Below are positions 21,586 to 32,428 of a stretch of DNA of 64,000 nt, piece by piece; within the stretch, counting starts at the first letter, position 1, and each line of letters begins with the position of its first letter. Made by a program: the position numbers and the translations under genes. Under the pieces are notes generated by a model. That model saw only the letters and a program-made list of their open reading frames with translations, was not told the DNA's origin and did no database searches. Source of the DNA: Zygnema cylindricum (taxonomy: Eukaryota; Streptophyta; Zygnematophyceae; Zygnematales; Zygnemataceae); contig JBBHKE010001190.1 in NCBI GenBank assembly GCA_037447655.1, forward strand, positions 1-64,000. Reading direction: 5' to 3'.

Positions 21586-21900
21586 AATCATAAATTGGTG
21601 TTATTAACATTCGTTTACGTTAACTTAAAAAGTTTTCATTTACTTTTATCTACTTTAAATGTTGTTTATAAAAAGTATCATTACGTAGGGTAAGTCTGTC
21701 TTTGTTATAACGTGTATGTTGTCTTCATCTATAACGTTTGTAATCATAAATTGGTGTTATTAACATTCGTTTATGTTAACTTAAAAAGTTATAATTTAAT
21801 GTTATCAATTGTAAATCTTGTTCATAACAAATATCGTTAGGTGTTATAAGTATGACTTCGTTGACAACGTCTATATTGTCTTCGTTTATAACGTCTACGT
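21586..21900. repeat. 156-bp diverged tandem duplication
   Basis: AATCATAAATTGGTGTTATT begins at 21586 and again at 21742. The rest of the units align with substitutions (TTATAACGTGTATGTTGTCT versus TGACAACGTCTATATTGTCT). No gene was seen from 21272 to 22269. Confidence 0.7.
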
Positions 21901-22269
21901 AACACTTTGTTTTTATAACGTTAAGTAGACTTTGTATGTTAGCAAAAATGAAACAACTATTAGCCCTTACAGATAACGTGAATATCAAAATTTTATAGTA
22001 CTACATAATATTACGTAATTTAAACCATAAAATAATGTAAAATCACAAGTAATACAACTACTAATTTAATTTGTATTCTTCGTGCGATTTTCAAACCCAC
22101 ACATACATCACCTCGCGGATGAAATAATCTTTAAATAGTGCTTTTGCCAACTCAACGTACACGCAACAGAATCGGCACGAAAATTGGCATTAAGATATAA
22201 AGCTAACAATATGGTTACCTACTATTTCGCCACCGATACACAAAATAGCGTTAATAATGCTACATTAAA

Positions 22270-23290
22270 ACTGGCACTATTGTTTTTTCAAGGATACCAC
22301 AACGGGCAATGAATTGTATAATGCCATTGGGGAGAAATGATAAGACAAAACTCGAAAAATGTATCGCCGATAAACTGCACAAAATGGTCAAGTTAACGAA
22401 CAGTTGTGCACGGTTCATTGAGTATTCATGTGTAAATAACTTTCGAGAAAAAATATTCAATGTTATAATAATTTTAATTATTCAACGATTCACATGTGAT
22501 TAACTATATTGTGTATTGCTTGCGACACGTATAAATGTGGACAAAAGCAAAATCAGATATTTTACAAACATTTGTGGATACACTTTATCACCATCTCTTA
22601 GTAGTTCAATATGATTCGGCTCATTTTGAGTGGGTTCTTGTGTGACGAAAGATAAAAGAGATCCCTACCGAGCCTTGTTTTCCAAAAGTATTCAAAAGTC
22701 TTGTTGGTGGTCCTCGCCGTCCACGACAAATAATACGCGTACGGTAAAGGCCTATAGGATGGGATGACGACAAACTTAACTTTGTTTTTTTAATAAGAAT
22801 GCGCAAGGGCCTAATACATTGTACTTTTTTCAATGTCCTTCACACTTTTTGGGGTTAGACACCTTCGAACGTAAAATATAAAAACCACGCGTTTCATATG
22901 GATGTTATATGTTGCGCATACAACAACGATTTTTTCACGCATCGCGACGATGCTAATCACAAAGATTTTTTGTTTGAATGTTGAAATTTTGTCCATTTCG
23001 AGGTGTTTAATATAAATCGGGATCGTTGAACCATTTACATCAATCCGTCGGTCCTAAACTTGTCACAAGCGGTGTGTTTTCATCAAATTTCATATCAAAT
23101 TAAATGTCATACAAGGGATCTCGTCCATATTATTGGTCTTTACGATTGTGGAACTTACTTAGTAAGAGTATTCATATAACGTATCTCTTTAGTTTTTTGT
23201 TTGGGTAGTTATTTGGGGTAATTATCTAAGTGTTTAATTGCATGATTGTTAGGACTTGGTGTTATGAAATTTTGATTATTGTAGTGGTTG
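22270..23290. repeat. 1.1-kb dispersed repeat, copy 2, ending at a Copia insertion
   Basis: Homologous to 8239-9363. Similarity stops where the 5' LTR of the Copia element begins (TGTTAGG at 23291), so the Copia inserted into this repeat or at its edge. The expected continuation is not found after the 3' LTR fragment. Confidence 0.75.
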
Positions 23291-23852
23291 TGTTAGGATA
23301 TTGTACTGAGCACTTACTTAGCGACGAGATATTCTCGTAGCTAAAGTAGCGACGACTAGCGACGAAAGTTGTCTCGTCGCTAGATATTTGAAGTTAGCGA
23401 CGAAGTAGTTTCGTCGCTGGATATTTGAAGTGACGTAGAAATTAAGTGTTCCTTTCGTTTCACGTATGTTTGAATAGTACTGTAGAAGTGACGTGGAAAT
23501 TGCTTGGTAGTTTCGGTTCACGTAAGCTCAAGTCGAACCGTGTGATTCAAGTTGGTTCGTGATTGACTTTCCTAGTCGTACCGTGTTGTTCAAGTCAGTT
23601 CAACTTATTGGTCGTGCATTTTACCACGTTGATTCCTACGCGTTTCTAGTCGTGTACCTATATATATTAGTTGAGACTTCGTGGTAGTATTATCTTTTGA
23701 AGGCGTAGCTTGTTAAGGAGGCGTAGAAAGATCAGAAGTAAAAGGAAGGAAGAAAAGAAGTTGTATTTGCATTGTGCTTAATATATATTGAATGTTTTTT
23801 TTGGAGGAACACCATTGTTGTGTGTGTATTTTATTAGGTTTCTAATCTTTCA
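23291..23852 (+). repeat. 5' LTR of Copia 1
   Basis: Starts TGTTAGGATATTGTACTGAG, ends TAATCTTTCA. The first 110 bases hold three hairpins built of AGCGACGA / TCGTCGCT. A TATATATA box at about 23660 probably starts transcription. Confidence 0.88.
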
Positions 23853-23854
23853 AT

Positions 23855-23869
23855 TGGTATCGGAGCAGG
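23855..23869 (+). other. Primer-binding site, 3' end of initiator Met tRNA
   Basis: TGGTATCGGAGCAGG, two bases after the LTR, matches the common plant Copia primer site TGGTATCAGAGC with one change. Confidence 0.85.
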
Positions 23870-23890
23870 TTACTGGCAACACTTGCTGGT

Positions 23891-25238
23891 ATGTCCGAGA
23901 AAGAGAAATCCCCGACGGAACCTAGTGGAGGAGCTAGTGGGGGAGTTAGTGGAGGAGGAGTTACAAGGACACAATATGATGAGTATGACGAGTGGGGGGA
24001 GAAAAATGTGAAGATGGACGAAGGAACATTTGAACGCTTTCAAGAGTTTCTCAAAACACAAGGAGATGATGGAGATGGAGGAGTAAGTGGAGACTCACGC
24101 AACTCTAAGAAAATAAAAAAAGGGGAAATCTAAACTTTATGAGGAAGAGGAGAGCGAAGATGATGATTTTAAAGTGTTTAATAAAACCATCGTCTTCACG
24201 GGTTCCAACTATGCAATTTGGAAGAGATACATTCGAGGAGCATTCACACCGAAAAAATTTTGGGACATCGTTATCGGGGAAGAAACACGACCGGATCCTT
24301 CCGTGGATCCAGCCGGAGTATATAAGTGGGACAAGAATGATATGGCGGCCTCCACCGCACTTATACAAAGTTGTGCTAGTTCTATGCATGAACACCTTCT
24401 AACTCATGATAGGGCTTTTGATTAATGGACCGCTTTGCAAAATGCGTTTGAAAATGGATTTGAGGCAAATGAAAATTATCTCTTTGAGGAGTATATTGGG
24501 TTTAGAATGAAGGAGAATGAGTCCATTGATGATGGAGTCAAAAGGTTTAATGTTATCATAGAACAACTTAACTCACTCAATAACTTCCCTAAAGAAAAAT
24601 AGAGGTTGTTTGTTTTCATGAGGAGTCTTCCAAGCAAGTTTGCGGTAGCAAAGGAGGTCATCAAGGGGCGAGAGAAACAAACAATGGCATACGCTATCAA
24701 TCACTTGAAAAGTACGGAGAAGGAGAAAGCAACACCGAAAGAGGAAAACAAGGGGTCATCCTACCAGAGCTATCAAGAGGAGGATGACGGAGGAGCTTAC
24801 AGCTTTAGGGGATCTAGGGGGAGAGGAGGTGGACATCGTGGACGAGGAGGCAGGTCACAGGGCCCAGGGAGAGGCTCATATCAACGTGATACCTCTCAGA
24901 TGACTTGTTACAATTGTAACGAGATTGGGCATGGCTCTTTTGAATGCCCAGACAAAAGTAATCAATGTAACGTTTGTCATAAATGGGGACACACTGGTCG
25001 CGGCTGTTATCAAAACAAGGGAAACAATCGCGGAGAGGGACAATTTAGAGGCGGACGAAGTGGAGGAAGTGGAAGTAGCTCATCAGGTAGAGGGGATTTT
25101 GTTGGGGATGGGCTTATGGGACAGGATCAAGAATTTTTCGTTTCACTTATCGAGGAATCACAGGAAAAGGAGGATATTATATTTCACACACGAGGCAAGG
25201 AGAGTAAGGGAAAATTTAACAGTTGGATTAAAAATTAG
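23891..25238 (+). pseudogene. gag: Copia 1 gag (broken)
   Basis: Nucleocapsid precursor of Copia 1. The start MSEKEKSPTEPSGG shifts frame near 24130; the capsid-like part continues as NKTIVFTGSNYAIWKRYIRG from 24175, meets TAA at 24423, reopens to TAG at 24600, then runs on to two zinc knuckles (CX2CX4HX4C): CYNCNEIGHGSFEC (from 24907) and CNVCHKWGHTGRGC. A Gly/Arg-rich linker precedes the knuckles. At least one frameshift and two stops make it inactive. Confidence 0.9.
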
Positions 25239-25560
25239 GTGCCACACATCACATGTGTTCAGATCCAAGACTATTCAGTGACATTAGAAAACTCACTATA
25301 CCAAAATCCATCATAGTGGCTAATGGTTCAATGATGGTCATCGATACAGTGGGAACAGTACGGTTGGATCTACCAACACAAGATAGGGAAGGGAAAACTA
25401 TAGTCAATAGAGTACGCTTTAACAATGTGCTTTATAATCCAAGGGGGTGCATTAATCTCTTAAGTGTCCCACAACTTCAAAAGAAAGGAGGAAGAGCCAC
25501 ATGCTTGGAAGGAGGTAGAATCATTTTGAGTAGTAAAACAGGGCCATTTGCATAAGGCAT
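25200..25560 (+). pseudogene. Copia 1 protease (active-site Asp lost)
   Basis: In Copia proteases the active site reads W(I/V)xDSGA. Here TGGATTAAAAAT is followed by a shifted frame reading LGATHHMCSDPRLFSD, so the catalytic Asp and Ser are gone and a frameshift splits the site. Downstream VRFNNVLYNPRGCINLLSVP is the usual end of the domain. Confidence 0.85.
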
Positions 25561-25561
25561 T

Positions 25562-26995
25562 GTGACTGAAAATATGCAAAGTAGGCTGATTTGGAGAAAA
25601 CCAAAGAATAGGACTGCAGATGAAGAAGGTCATCTCCATTCGGCAGAAGTCAACAAGGAGGACCTCACGTTGTGGCACCATCGTATGTGTCACACTTCAG
25701 AGAGTAACATTAAGGAGATGATTCGTCATGGGGCGGTTCGAGGGCTAGATGTGGCAACAGGAGAGAAGGTCATTGGATGTGTTGGATGCACAAAAGGGAA
25801 ACATAAAAGGAAGCCTCATCCGGTGAAAGATCTTCAGTTCAAAGCGAAAGCCCTTCTAGATCTAGTCCACGTAGATCTTTGTGGGGACACACATCTAGAA
25901 ACCATTGGAAAAAATAAGTACATTATGGTGATAGTTGATGATTTCAGCAGAAAGACATGGGTATATCTTTTAAAAGCTAAGTCAGACGCTCTTGAAATAT
26001 TTAAAGACTTTGTGGTCATGGCTGAGAGGGAAAGTGGGAGGCAGGTAAAGGCGGTACGCTCAGACTGAGGGAGTAAATTTCTTGCTTTCGCCGATTACTG
26101 TAAAGAGACGGGGATTAAGCAGCAGTTCACGGCTCCTTATTCCCCACAATCGAATGGAATTGCTGTGAGGAAGAATCGGACATTGCAAGAGATGGTACGC
26201 GCCATGCCCCATACGACGAAACTCACGCATCGTCTTTGGGGAGAAGTAATCAAGGCAGCTAACCATATTACCAACAGGAGAATAAACTCCGCCTTGGGCA
26301 ACAAAACACCGGAGGAACTTTGGAGTGGACAAACACCTACGGTAAAACACTTAAGGATTTGGGGATGTGAGGCTATGGGATACATAGAGGAAAGAAATCG
26401 GGAGGGAAAGTTTGCTGCCCGGTCATGGGAAGGATATTTTGTGGGATATAGTAAGAACTCAATGCAGTATAGGATTTACAACCCAGTCACTAGAAGGGTT
26501 AAAGAGTCTAAAAATGTGGAGTTTAATGAGAACTTGGAATGGATGGTGAAGGGAGCTAATGAGTCCAAACGAGCTCAAAATTATGAGGAGGAAAGTCATT
26601 ATGAGAAGTTCACTGGAGAGGAGGAGGAAGAGGACGAAGTTTTGTCAGAGGTAGGGACGAAGAAAAAAGTGCGATTTGTAGAGAAACCTTTAGAGAAAGT
26701 TTCGACACCTAAGCTTAGCGGCACCAATTCACAAGGAGACAAGGTCACCACAGAATCATCCACAGGCATTGACAACGTGATTTCAGAAAAGACACCCCTA
26801 GAGAAACAGGATGATGACAAGATTGAGAACAGTGATTCGGATAAAGAATTTGCAGAGGAGGTGCGCAGAAGCAAAAGATCCACTAAAGGGAAGGCACCGG
26901 AACGATTTTCACCTGGACAGTCATATAAAAAGCAAACCAGCTACCAGAGGGCAATTTCCGAAATTAGAGAAGGAAGGGCGGAATCCTTTCTCTTA
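25562..26995 (+). pseudogene. Copia 1 integrase (broken)
   Basis: The HHCC zinc region (LWHHRMCH ... CVGC) starts near 25672. The catalytic core follows: first Asp in LVHVDLCG, second Asp in VRSD at 26064-26066, followed by a TGA that looks like a CGA-to-TGA change. The third catalytic residue is altered: SPQSNGIAVRKNRT has Val where Copia integrases have Glu (usually NGVAERKNRT). The C-terminal part (GYFVGYSKNSMQYRIYNP) and an acidic linker follow. Confidence 0.9.
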
Positions 26996-27059
26996 TGAAA
27001 GGCAATTAGAGAAAATCGTCCCGCTGATCCTCAATCATACCAAGAGGCTCGAGACTCGG

Positions 27060-27760
27060 ACGAATGGGAGGAGAAGTGGAAACCGGCGGTTATCAAAGAA
27101 TTTAATTCTGTAAAATCGAATGGGTGTTTTCAAGAGGTAGATTTACCGGTGGGTAAGAAGGCGATTGACTCAAAGTGGGTTTTTAAGACAAAGACGGGAG
27201 CTTCGGGAGAAATTCTTAAGTACAAGGCGCGGTTAGTATGTAAAGGCTTTCAGCAGAAGAAGGGTATTGATTATTCTGAGACTTTTGCTCTTGTGGTTAA
27301 GTAGGATTCTTTGCGAGCAATTATTGCAATGGCGGCGGCGGAAGGAATGCATATCCAACAGATGGATCTAGAGACAACTTTCTTAAATGGAGAATTAGAA
27401 GAGGAGGTGTATATGAAAATTCCAGAAGGAGTTCTTGGAAAGGATGGAAAAGTATGGAGGTTGTGGAACGCTTTGTATGGTTTGAAGCAGGCACCAAGAA
27501 CATGGAACCATAAGCTTCACAAGGTCTTACTAATTTTGGGATTTAGGAGGCTTACTGCAGATAGTGGAGTGTATATTCGGGGAGAAGGTAGGGACATGGT
27601 AATTTTCAGTGTTTCCGTAGATGATTTAATTTCTATCTCTCAACTTGGATTTACTTGGAGAATTAAAGATTGAATTTCGGAAGTATTTTAAAATCACAGA
27701 CTTAGGAGATGCACAATAAATTGTGGGAGTTCAGATTCAAAGAAGGAGGAACGGAGATAT
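27060..27760 (+). pseudogene. Copia 1 reverse transcriptase (broken)
   Basis: Typical Copia motifs: SKWVFKTKTGASGEILKYKA, KARLVCKGFQQKKGIDYSET, then TAG at 27302; MDLETTFLNGELEEEVYM; LYGLKQAPRTWNHKL; and the active-site region SVSVDDLI (family YVDD). Stops and shifts occur near 27000, 27302, 27672 and 27718. Confidence 0.9.
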
Positions 27761-28549
27761 TAAGTTAAGCCAGGAACAATATGCAAAAGAGGTACTTGAA
27801 AGATTTGGGTTTTTAGATTGTAAGCCATTTGGAACTCCCCTTGATCCTCGTGATAAGCTTTCTAATTTTGTTAAAAGTCCCAACGTTGATGCCCCGTATA
27901 GGGAGGCGGTCGGAAGCTTAATGTATTTGAGTGTCGGTACTAGGCCAAACATTAGTGCCGCAGTGAGCGTGGTTAGTCGATATTGTAGCAATCCGAAAAA
28001 AATACATTGGGAGGCAGTGAAGAGAATCTTTAGATATTTGGCTAGATCACTTAGTCTTGGAATTGTGTATAGGAAGGGTGAGGGTTTGAGTTGTTATGGA
28101 TATTTTGATGCCGACTATGGAAGAGACCATGATACAGGAAGGTTTACGTCAGGATATGTGTTTTTACTTGCAGGAGGAGCGATCTCGTGGAATTCCCGTT
28201 TTCAACCTACTGTGGCACTTTCATCAACGGAGGCGGAGTATATGGCTGCGTGTCATGCTGTGAAGAATGCTGTGTGGATTAAAGAATTTTTATCGGAGGT
28301 TGGAGTGAAAAAAGAATGCATGTAAATATTAAGTGATAATGTCTTCCATTGCACTTAGTAAAAATCCTATTTTGCATAAGCGCACTAAACACATTAGAAT
28401 TCAGTGGCATTTTGTTCAAGATTTGTTTGCGGAAAAAGAAGTTGAATTTTCGTTTGTTCCTACAGAAGAACAAGCTGTTGATATGTTAACCAAAGCAGCA
28501 TTGAAGGAAGTCTATGAAATGGGAAAGAAGTTAGTTGGCATGGAGTAAG
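27723..28549 (+). pseudogene. Copia 1 RNase H (broken near the end)
   Basis: GVQIQRRRNGDIKLSQEQYA and DAPYREAVGSLMYLSVGTRP lead into the RNase H domain with YFDADYGRD (Asp) and SSTEAEYMAACHAVK (Glu). A stop and shift near 28325 separate the last part, which ends VDMLTKAALKEVYEMGKKLV, the normal Copia C-terminus. Confidence 0.9.
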
Positions 28550-28572
28550 AGGGGGCTTTAAGTGTCTCAGTA

Positions 28573-28582
28573 AGAGGGGGAA
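28573..28582 (+). other. Polypurine tract of Copia 1
   Basis: AGAGGGGGAA directly precedes the 3' LTR start TGTTAGG and would prime plus-strand DNA synthesis. Confidence 0.8.
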
Positions 28583-28634
28583 TGTTAGGATATTGTACTG
28601 AGCACTTACTTAGCGACGAGATATTCTCGTAGCT
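28583..28634 (+). repeat. 3' LTR remnant of Copia 1 (52 bp)
   Basis: Identical to the first 52 bases of the 5' LTR, then similarity stops. The missing 510 bases imply a deletion or rearrangement at this end. Confidence 0.85.
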
Positions 28635-29189
28635 GGCAAGTAGAGCGAAAAAAATAGAAAAAAGGAAATTCCATATCCATGGCCGAAAGTCCTTGAATCT
28701 GTGACGTCGACGTTGTCACAAGTGAGCGTGACGTCACGATGTTACAAAACCCTAAACATCCGCCATGTCACTAAACTACAAAAATGTAGACGTCTACAAC
28801 TGTCTTTGTTTTTGTTGGCGTCACTAATTTCGTAGTCGTCGTCAACCGTCACAAAGTTGTACCTACGTCTACAACCGTCACACTTCAAAGTTCCGACTTC
28901 AATTTCGCACATAGGGGCGCTTTTCAAAGTAGTACGGAGCACTTCAATACAGTCCAAAATATTTTTTCAAAGTATCGCTTACATGGAAACGTACCCTTAG
29001 GACTTCGGCATAATCAAAATTTGGCATGGAAAACTCGGTAGAACGTTTTTTGTCGGTTAGCAAGACGTTGCGTTTGACACTGCGGAAATGGCGGCAAAAG
29101 CTCGGGCAGTTTTTGATTGGCGGGAGAATAAGGAAAAACCCTAATTATATTAATTAATTATGTGCGGATACCAAAAACCTCAAACAAGT
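28635..29189. other. Intergenic DNA with a TGACGTCA site
   Basis: No gene seen. TGACGTCA occurs at 28729-28736, and a related GTGACGTCGACGTTGTCAC lies at 28701-28719. Confidence 0.4.
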
Positions 29190-29509
29190 CGCCGGCATAT
29201 ATGTCTAATTCGTACGGATTTAGACTTTTTTACGAAAACTACGTAGCATTCGTTTGTTTCGTAGCTTTCGTAAATTTCGTACGTCTAAACTGTACGGAAT
29301 AATGTACAAAATAATGTACGGACATTTTCAAAAAAAGAGACGTTGGTTCATTTACACGCGCGAATTTTCATCTGTCTTGCACTCCTCTTTCACACTCTTT
29401 CGCACTCTTCCTTCACAGGAAGCCGCCATTGGAGACGCTATAAAATCGGCCATTAAACTTGTCATTGAACCCACCCTTCAAGTTTCCACGAATCGAAAGA
29501 GAAGCATCC

Positions 29510-29839
29510 ATGCCTAGGCCACGAGGAATCGAGTGGGATCACGTTAAGGCTCCAGACGGAGAGTTGCTTCGGAATAACAAGATATGCATTTTTGTTTACT
29601 GCAATTTTGAATACAATGGTCAAGCAACTAGGATGAGAAACCACCTGCTTGTAAATATTAAAAGTGGGGGCATTGGCGCTTGCATTTTATGTCCAGATGA
29701 AGTGCAAGCGGAGTTAAATGCATCAGAAACTGCAAAATGTTCTCATGGCTCTCAGAAACGTGTCATATCCGATTTGGATGAACTCACTAGATGTCCTAGA
29801 TCTGTATCTAGCCAAAGTAGCAAAGTACACCTGTCCTAG
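29510..29839 (+). pseudogene. hAT copy 1, BED zinc-finger exon
   Basis: MPRPRGIEWDHVKAPDGELL opens the protein. The finger has FVYCNFEYNGQATRMRNHLL and ACILCPDEVQ, giving conserved aromatic, Cys and His positions of a BED finger (DNA binding). It ends in a frameshift caused by a 40-bp tandem duplication (units at 29792 and 29832) that copy 2 lacks. Confidence 0.85.
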
Positions 29840-29903
29840 ATCTGTATCTAGCCAAAGTAGCAAAGTACAAGGTGTTCAGACATAGATAAATAATGTATTC
29901 AAT

Positions 29904-30548
29904 ATGCATAACAAAAAAGAGGTGGGTGTAGCATGGGCAGACGACCCATATTTTAAGGCAGCAGTGAAGAAGACCGGGGATATAGGGTCGTCTTACAAGT
30001 TACCACACAAGAATACCATCAAAAATCGCCTTCTGTTTGAGACGAAAGCAACGATAACTAGCGATTTGGCAAGCTACTTGAAGACCATAAAAATCACCGG
30101 TGCCTCAATCACATCAGACGGTTGGACGACCGTTGATGATACGCCTCTCCTAAACATTTTAGCTGTCACCCCCAAAGATGACATGTTTCTCAAGGCGGAG
30201 GACACTCGAGGGAAAATCAAAGATGCTGAATATGTTTGTCAAGTGTTAGAGAAAGGAGTTGTTGCGGTGGGGGTCAAGCATGTGGTACAAGTTGTGACAG
30301 ATTTTGCTCAAGTGAACAAGGCTGCCGCCTCAATGCTCATGGGAAAATATCCCTCTATCTTGTGGACACCATGCAATGCCCACGTATTGGACCTAATGTT
30401 GGAGGATTGGGGCAAATTATCATTTATTTCATCACCTGTCCGAGAAGCAAAGGAGGTGTTGAAATTTATCATGAATCATCACAAGACTGCATCCTTCTTC
30501 CACAAAATATCAAAACTTAGGCTTTTGAAACCTGGAGAGACAAGGTAA
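29904..30548 (+). pseudogene. hAT copy 1, DUF659 / catalytic part
   Basis: 214 codons with ITSDGWTTVDDTPLLNILAV (first catalytic Asp in TSDGW), VVQVVTDFAQVNKAAASML (second Asp) and WTPCNAHVLDLMLEDWGKL (C..H of the insertion region). TAA at 30546 breaks the frame. Compared with copy 2, a block near FFANGLPF is missing at the start. Confidence 0.88.
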
Positions 30549-31531
30549 GGTTGCTACAAAATTATCATGCTACAGAGGTTTTTAGCGGTGAAGGATAGCC
30601 TAAAGATCTTGATGTTTGATGATGCTTACAAACAGTGGTTATTGAAGTCTACATACAAGTTAGAGGGTGCGAAGATTAAAGGCTTTATCCTGAACCCAGA
30701 GTTTTGGACGAGAGTGACTGAGGCTGTGACAGTTTCAAGCCTGTAGTGCGGCTGATGAGGGAGTGCGACAAAGGGAGCCCAAACGTGGGGAAGGTTTATC
30801 TTGGTTTTTACACTATTGGGGAGTTCTTAGTGAAGTTATCCAACAATGGAGGAGCGCGAAATTACGAAGGCTTGCAGATTTTAGAGGAGTTGAAGGTGTC
30901 TTTCATCGCCAGATGGGAGATGGCACATAGTCCTATATATGCTGTTGGCTTTGTACTCGATCACGAGTACCAAAGTGACGAGTATGGTCAACTTTCAAAT
31001 GTGAAAATAATGGAAGGTTTTTAAATAATGCTTGATAAGATGTTACCAGATGTGGCGGACCAGGCTGCGGCCTTCTCTGAGTTGTCTAAGTTTAAAGGTT
31101 TTGAGGGCATATTTGGGAGGGAGGTGACAAGGACTTGTGCTAAGCAGATGTCAGTTGTCTAAGTTTAAAGGTTTTGAGGGCATATTTGGGAGGGAGGTGA
31201 CAAGGACTTGTGCTAAGTGGAAGTGGTGGTAGCAGTTTGGGGCTGTCACCCCTATCTTACAAAAAGTTGCAATTAGGATCCTTGCTCAGTGCACGGTTGC
31301 CATCTCATGTGAGAGGAATTGGTCAACCTATGACCATATTCACTCTAAGAAAAGGAACCGGCTGACAGCTAAAAGAGCTTATGATTTGGTTTGGGTTTTT
31401 AGCAATCTCAGATTATTATAGAACACCAGGGATGTTAATTATGAAGAGGAAATGGTAGCATTGGAGGAAGAAGAAGGGGAGGTAGGGGAAGAGGAGTTTG
31501 ATGAAGACATGTTTGACGTAGATTTGGAGTA
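30549..31531 (+). pseudogene. hAT copy 1, C-terminal region
   Basis: Fragments in different frames: KQWLLKSTYKLEGAKIKGFI, SFIARWEMAHSPIYAVGFVL, and SCERNWSTYDHIHSKKRNRL, the hAT dimerisation motif with the third acidic residue. A 73-bp tandem duplication (units at 31081 and 31154) adds a frameshift. The tail is acidic (EEEEGEVGEEEFDED). Confidence 0.85.
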
Positions 31532-31562
31532 AAGAGCGATAGGGGAGATATATATATATATA

Positions 31563-31572
31563 NNNNNNNNNN
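31563..31572. other. Assembly gap (10 N)
   Basis: Ten consecutive N between a TA run and a MITE fragment. Confidence 0.99.
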
Positions 31573-32062
31573 TAATGTCAATACTTGGCGTAACTCGCCC
31601 CATGGAGTTTATTGCACGTTTTTGTAAATCGCATGAAACAAATAGAATAAAGTACGCTAAATGTTTTTGCACGTTATTTGAGGTACCCCGCTCAATGCGG
31701 TTCATAACTGTAATTTAGTGTCCTTTTAAATAGTGTGGTGTACGGACTGCCAGATCTGTACTATTCCGTACCTTATTAAATTAAAAAGTACAGAAAATAT
31801 AATAATATATAATTGCGTAAATATTTTCCGGCATACGCAGATGTCAAAAAAACGCGACGGCGTACGATTTGAACAATTTCGTACATCTACACGTTTTAGT
31901 GTGGACATATTATGTGCCGAAATTTTTTACAAAGCAGTTTACAAATTAGAGTACATGATAAATTAGTATCATGGTGTACCCGAAAAAACACAATTTACCG
32001 TAAAGTACGCTAATTGTTTCATTACGCTATTTTTTTTATTACGCTAATAGCGATTCACGGTG
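31573..32062. mobile_element. TA-flanked MITE, left end lost in gap
   Basis: The right end ...CTAATAGCGATTCACGGTG stops at 32062, followed by TA. The interior is the reverse complement of 33058-33472: shared GGTACCTCAAATAACGT, GGCGTACGATTTGAACAATT and AGCGATTCACGGTG. The left inverted repeat is not visible and probably lies in the gap. Confidence 0.8.
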
Positions 32063-32064
32063 TA

Positions 32065-32428
32065 CAGGACTGCACTGAGATGTTAAATAACCCGAGAAGT
32101 GGCGCAAGAAGGCGTGATCCAAAGAGGTCGGCTTTGATATCATGCCAGTACGGAATTCGGCGCTAACTTTCTGCGGTCGGTCATACGAAACCCTTGTATC
32201 AAGTGAATCGTACGGACAAAAATCAGTACAAACGCACGATCCGTACGGAATCGTGTTCCAACGAGTGCAAAGCACTTGTTGTGACAAAAGGCGGAAACTA
32301 AAAGCAGTTGGAAAGCTGCTCGCTGCCATTCCCAATTTCGAATACCTCGAACCAAAATTCGAACCAGACAGGGCACCCGTCCCTGCCACGCGGCCGGTTT
32401 TCAACCCAAACCTGTTTTTATCGCACGT
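32065..32428 (+). promoter_or_regulatory. Upstream region / leader of the small secreted-protein gene
   Basis: Mixed sequence between the MITE and the ATG at 32429. A plus-strand frame from 32142 (96 codons, starting MPVRNSALTFCGRSYETL) ends TGA at 32430-32432, overlapping the downstream ATG; it might be an upstream frame or chance. A GCACGTGTG G-box-like word lies just before the start. Confidence 0.35.

Larger units (their letters stand above)
23291..28634 (+). mobile_element. Ty1/Copia retrotransposon 1, decayed, 3' LTR truncated
   Basis: It has a 562-bp 5' LTR (TG...CA), a primer site, gag, protease, integrase, reverse transcriptase and RNase H in Copia order (integrase before reverse transcriptase), a polypurine tract and the first 52 bp of a 3' LTR. 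The reading frame is broken by stops and shifts, the protease active-site Asp is lost and the integrase Glu is changed, so the copy cannot act on its own. It belongs to a different lineage from the other Copia elements here: different primer site, LTR and gag. Confidence 0.93.
29190..31562 (+). mobile_element. hAT transposon copy 1 (decayed; right end in gap)
   Basis: It encodes the three parts of a plant hAT transposase in order (BED zinc finger, DUF659, C-terminal dimerisation region), but stops and shifts split it. It is homologous along its length to 34207-36420. The right end reaches the assembly gap. Terminal inverted repeats could not be defined, so the left limit is where similarity to the other copy begins. 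A TATA-like CTATAAAATCGG lies at 29439, before the first ATG. Confidence 0.85.

Noticed and set aside
24105-26385. Minus-strand frames inside Copia 1
   Set aside because: They are complements of gag and integrase coding sequence and show no domains of their own.
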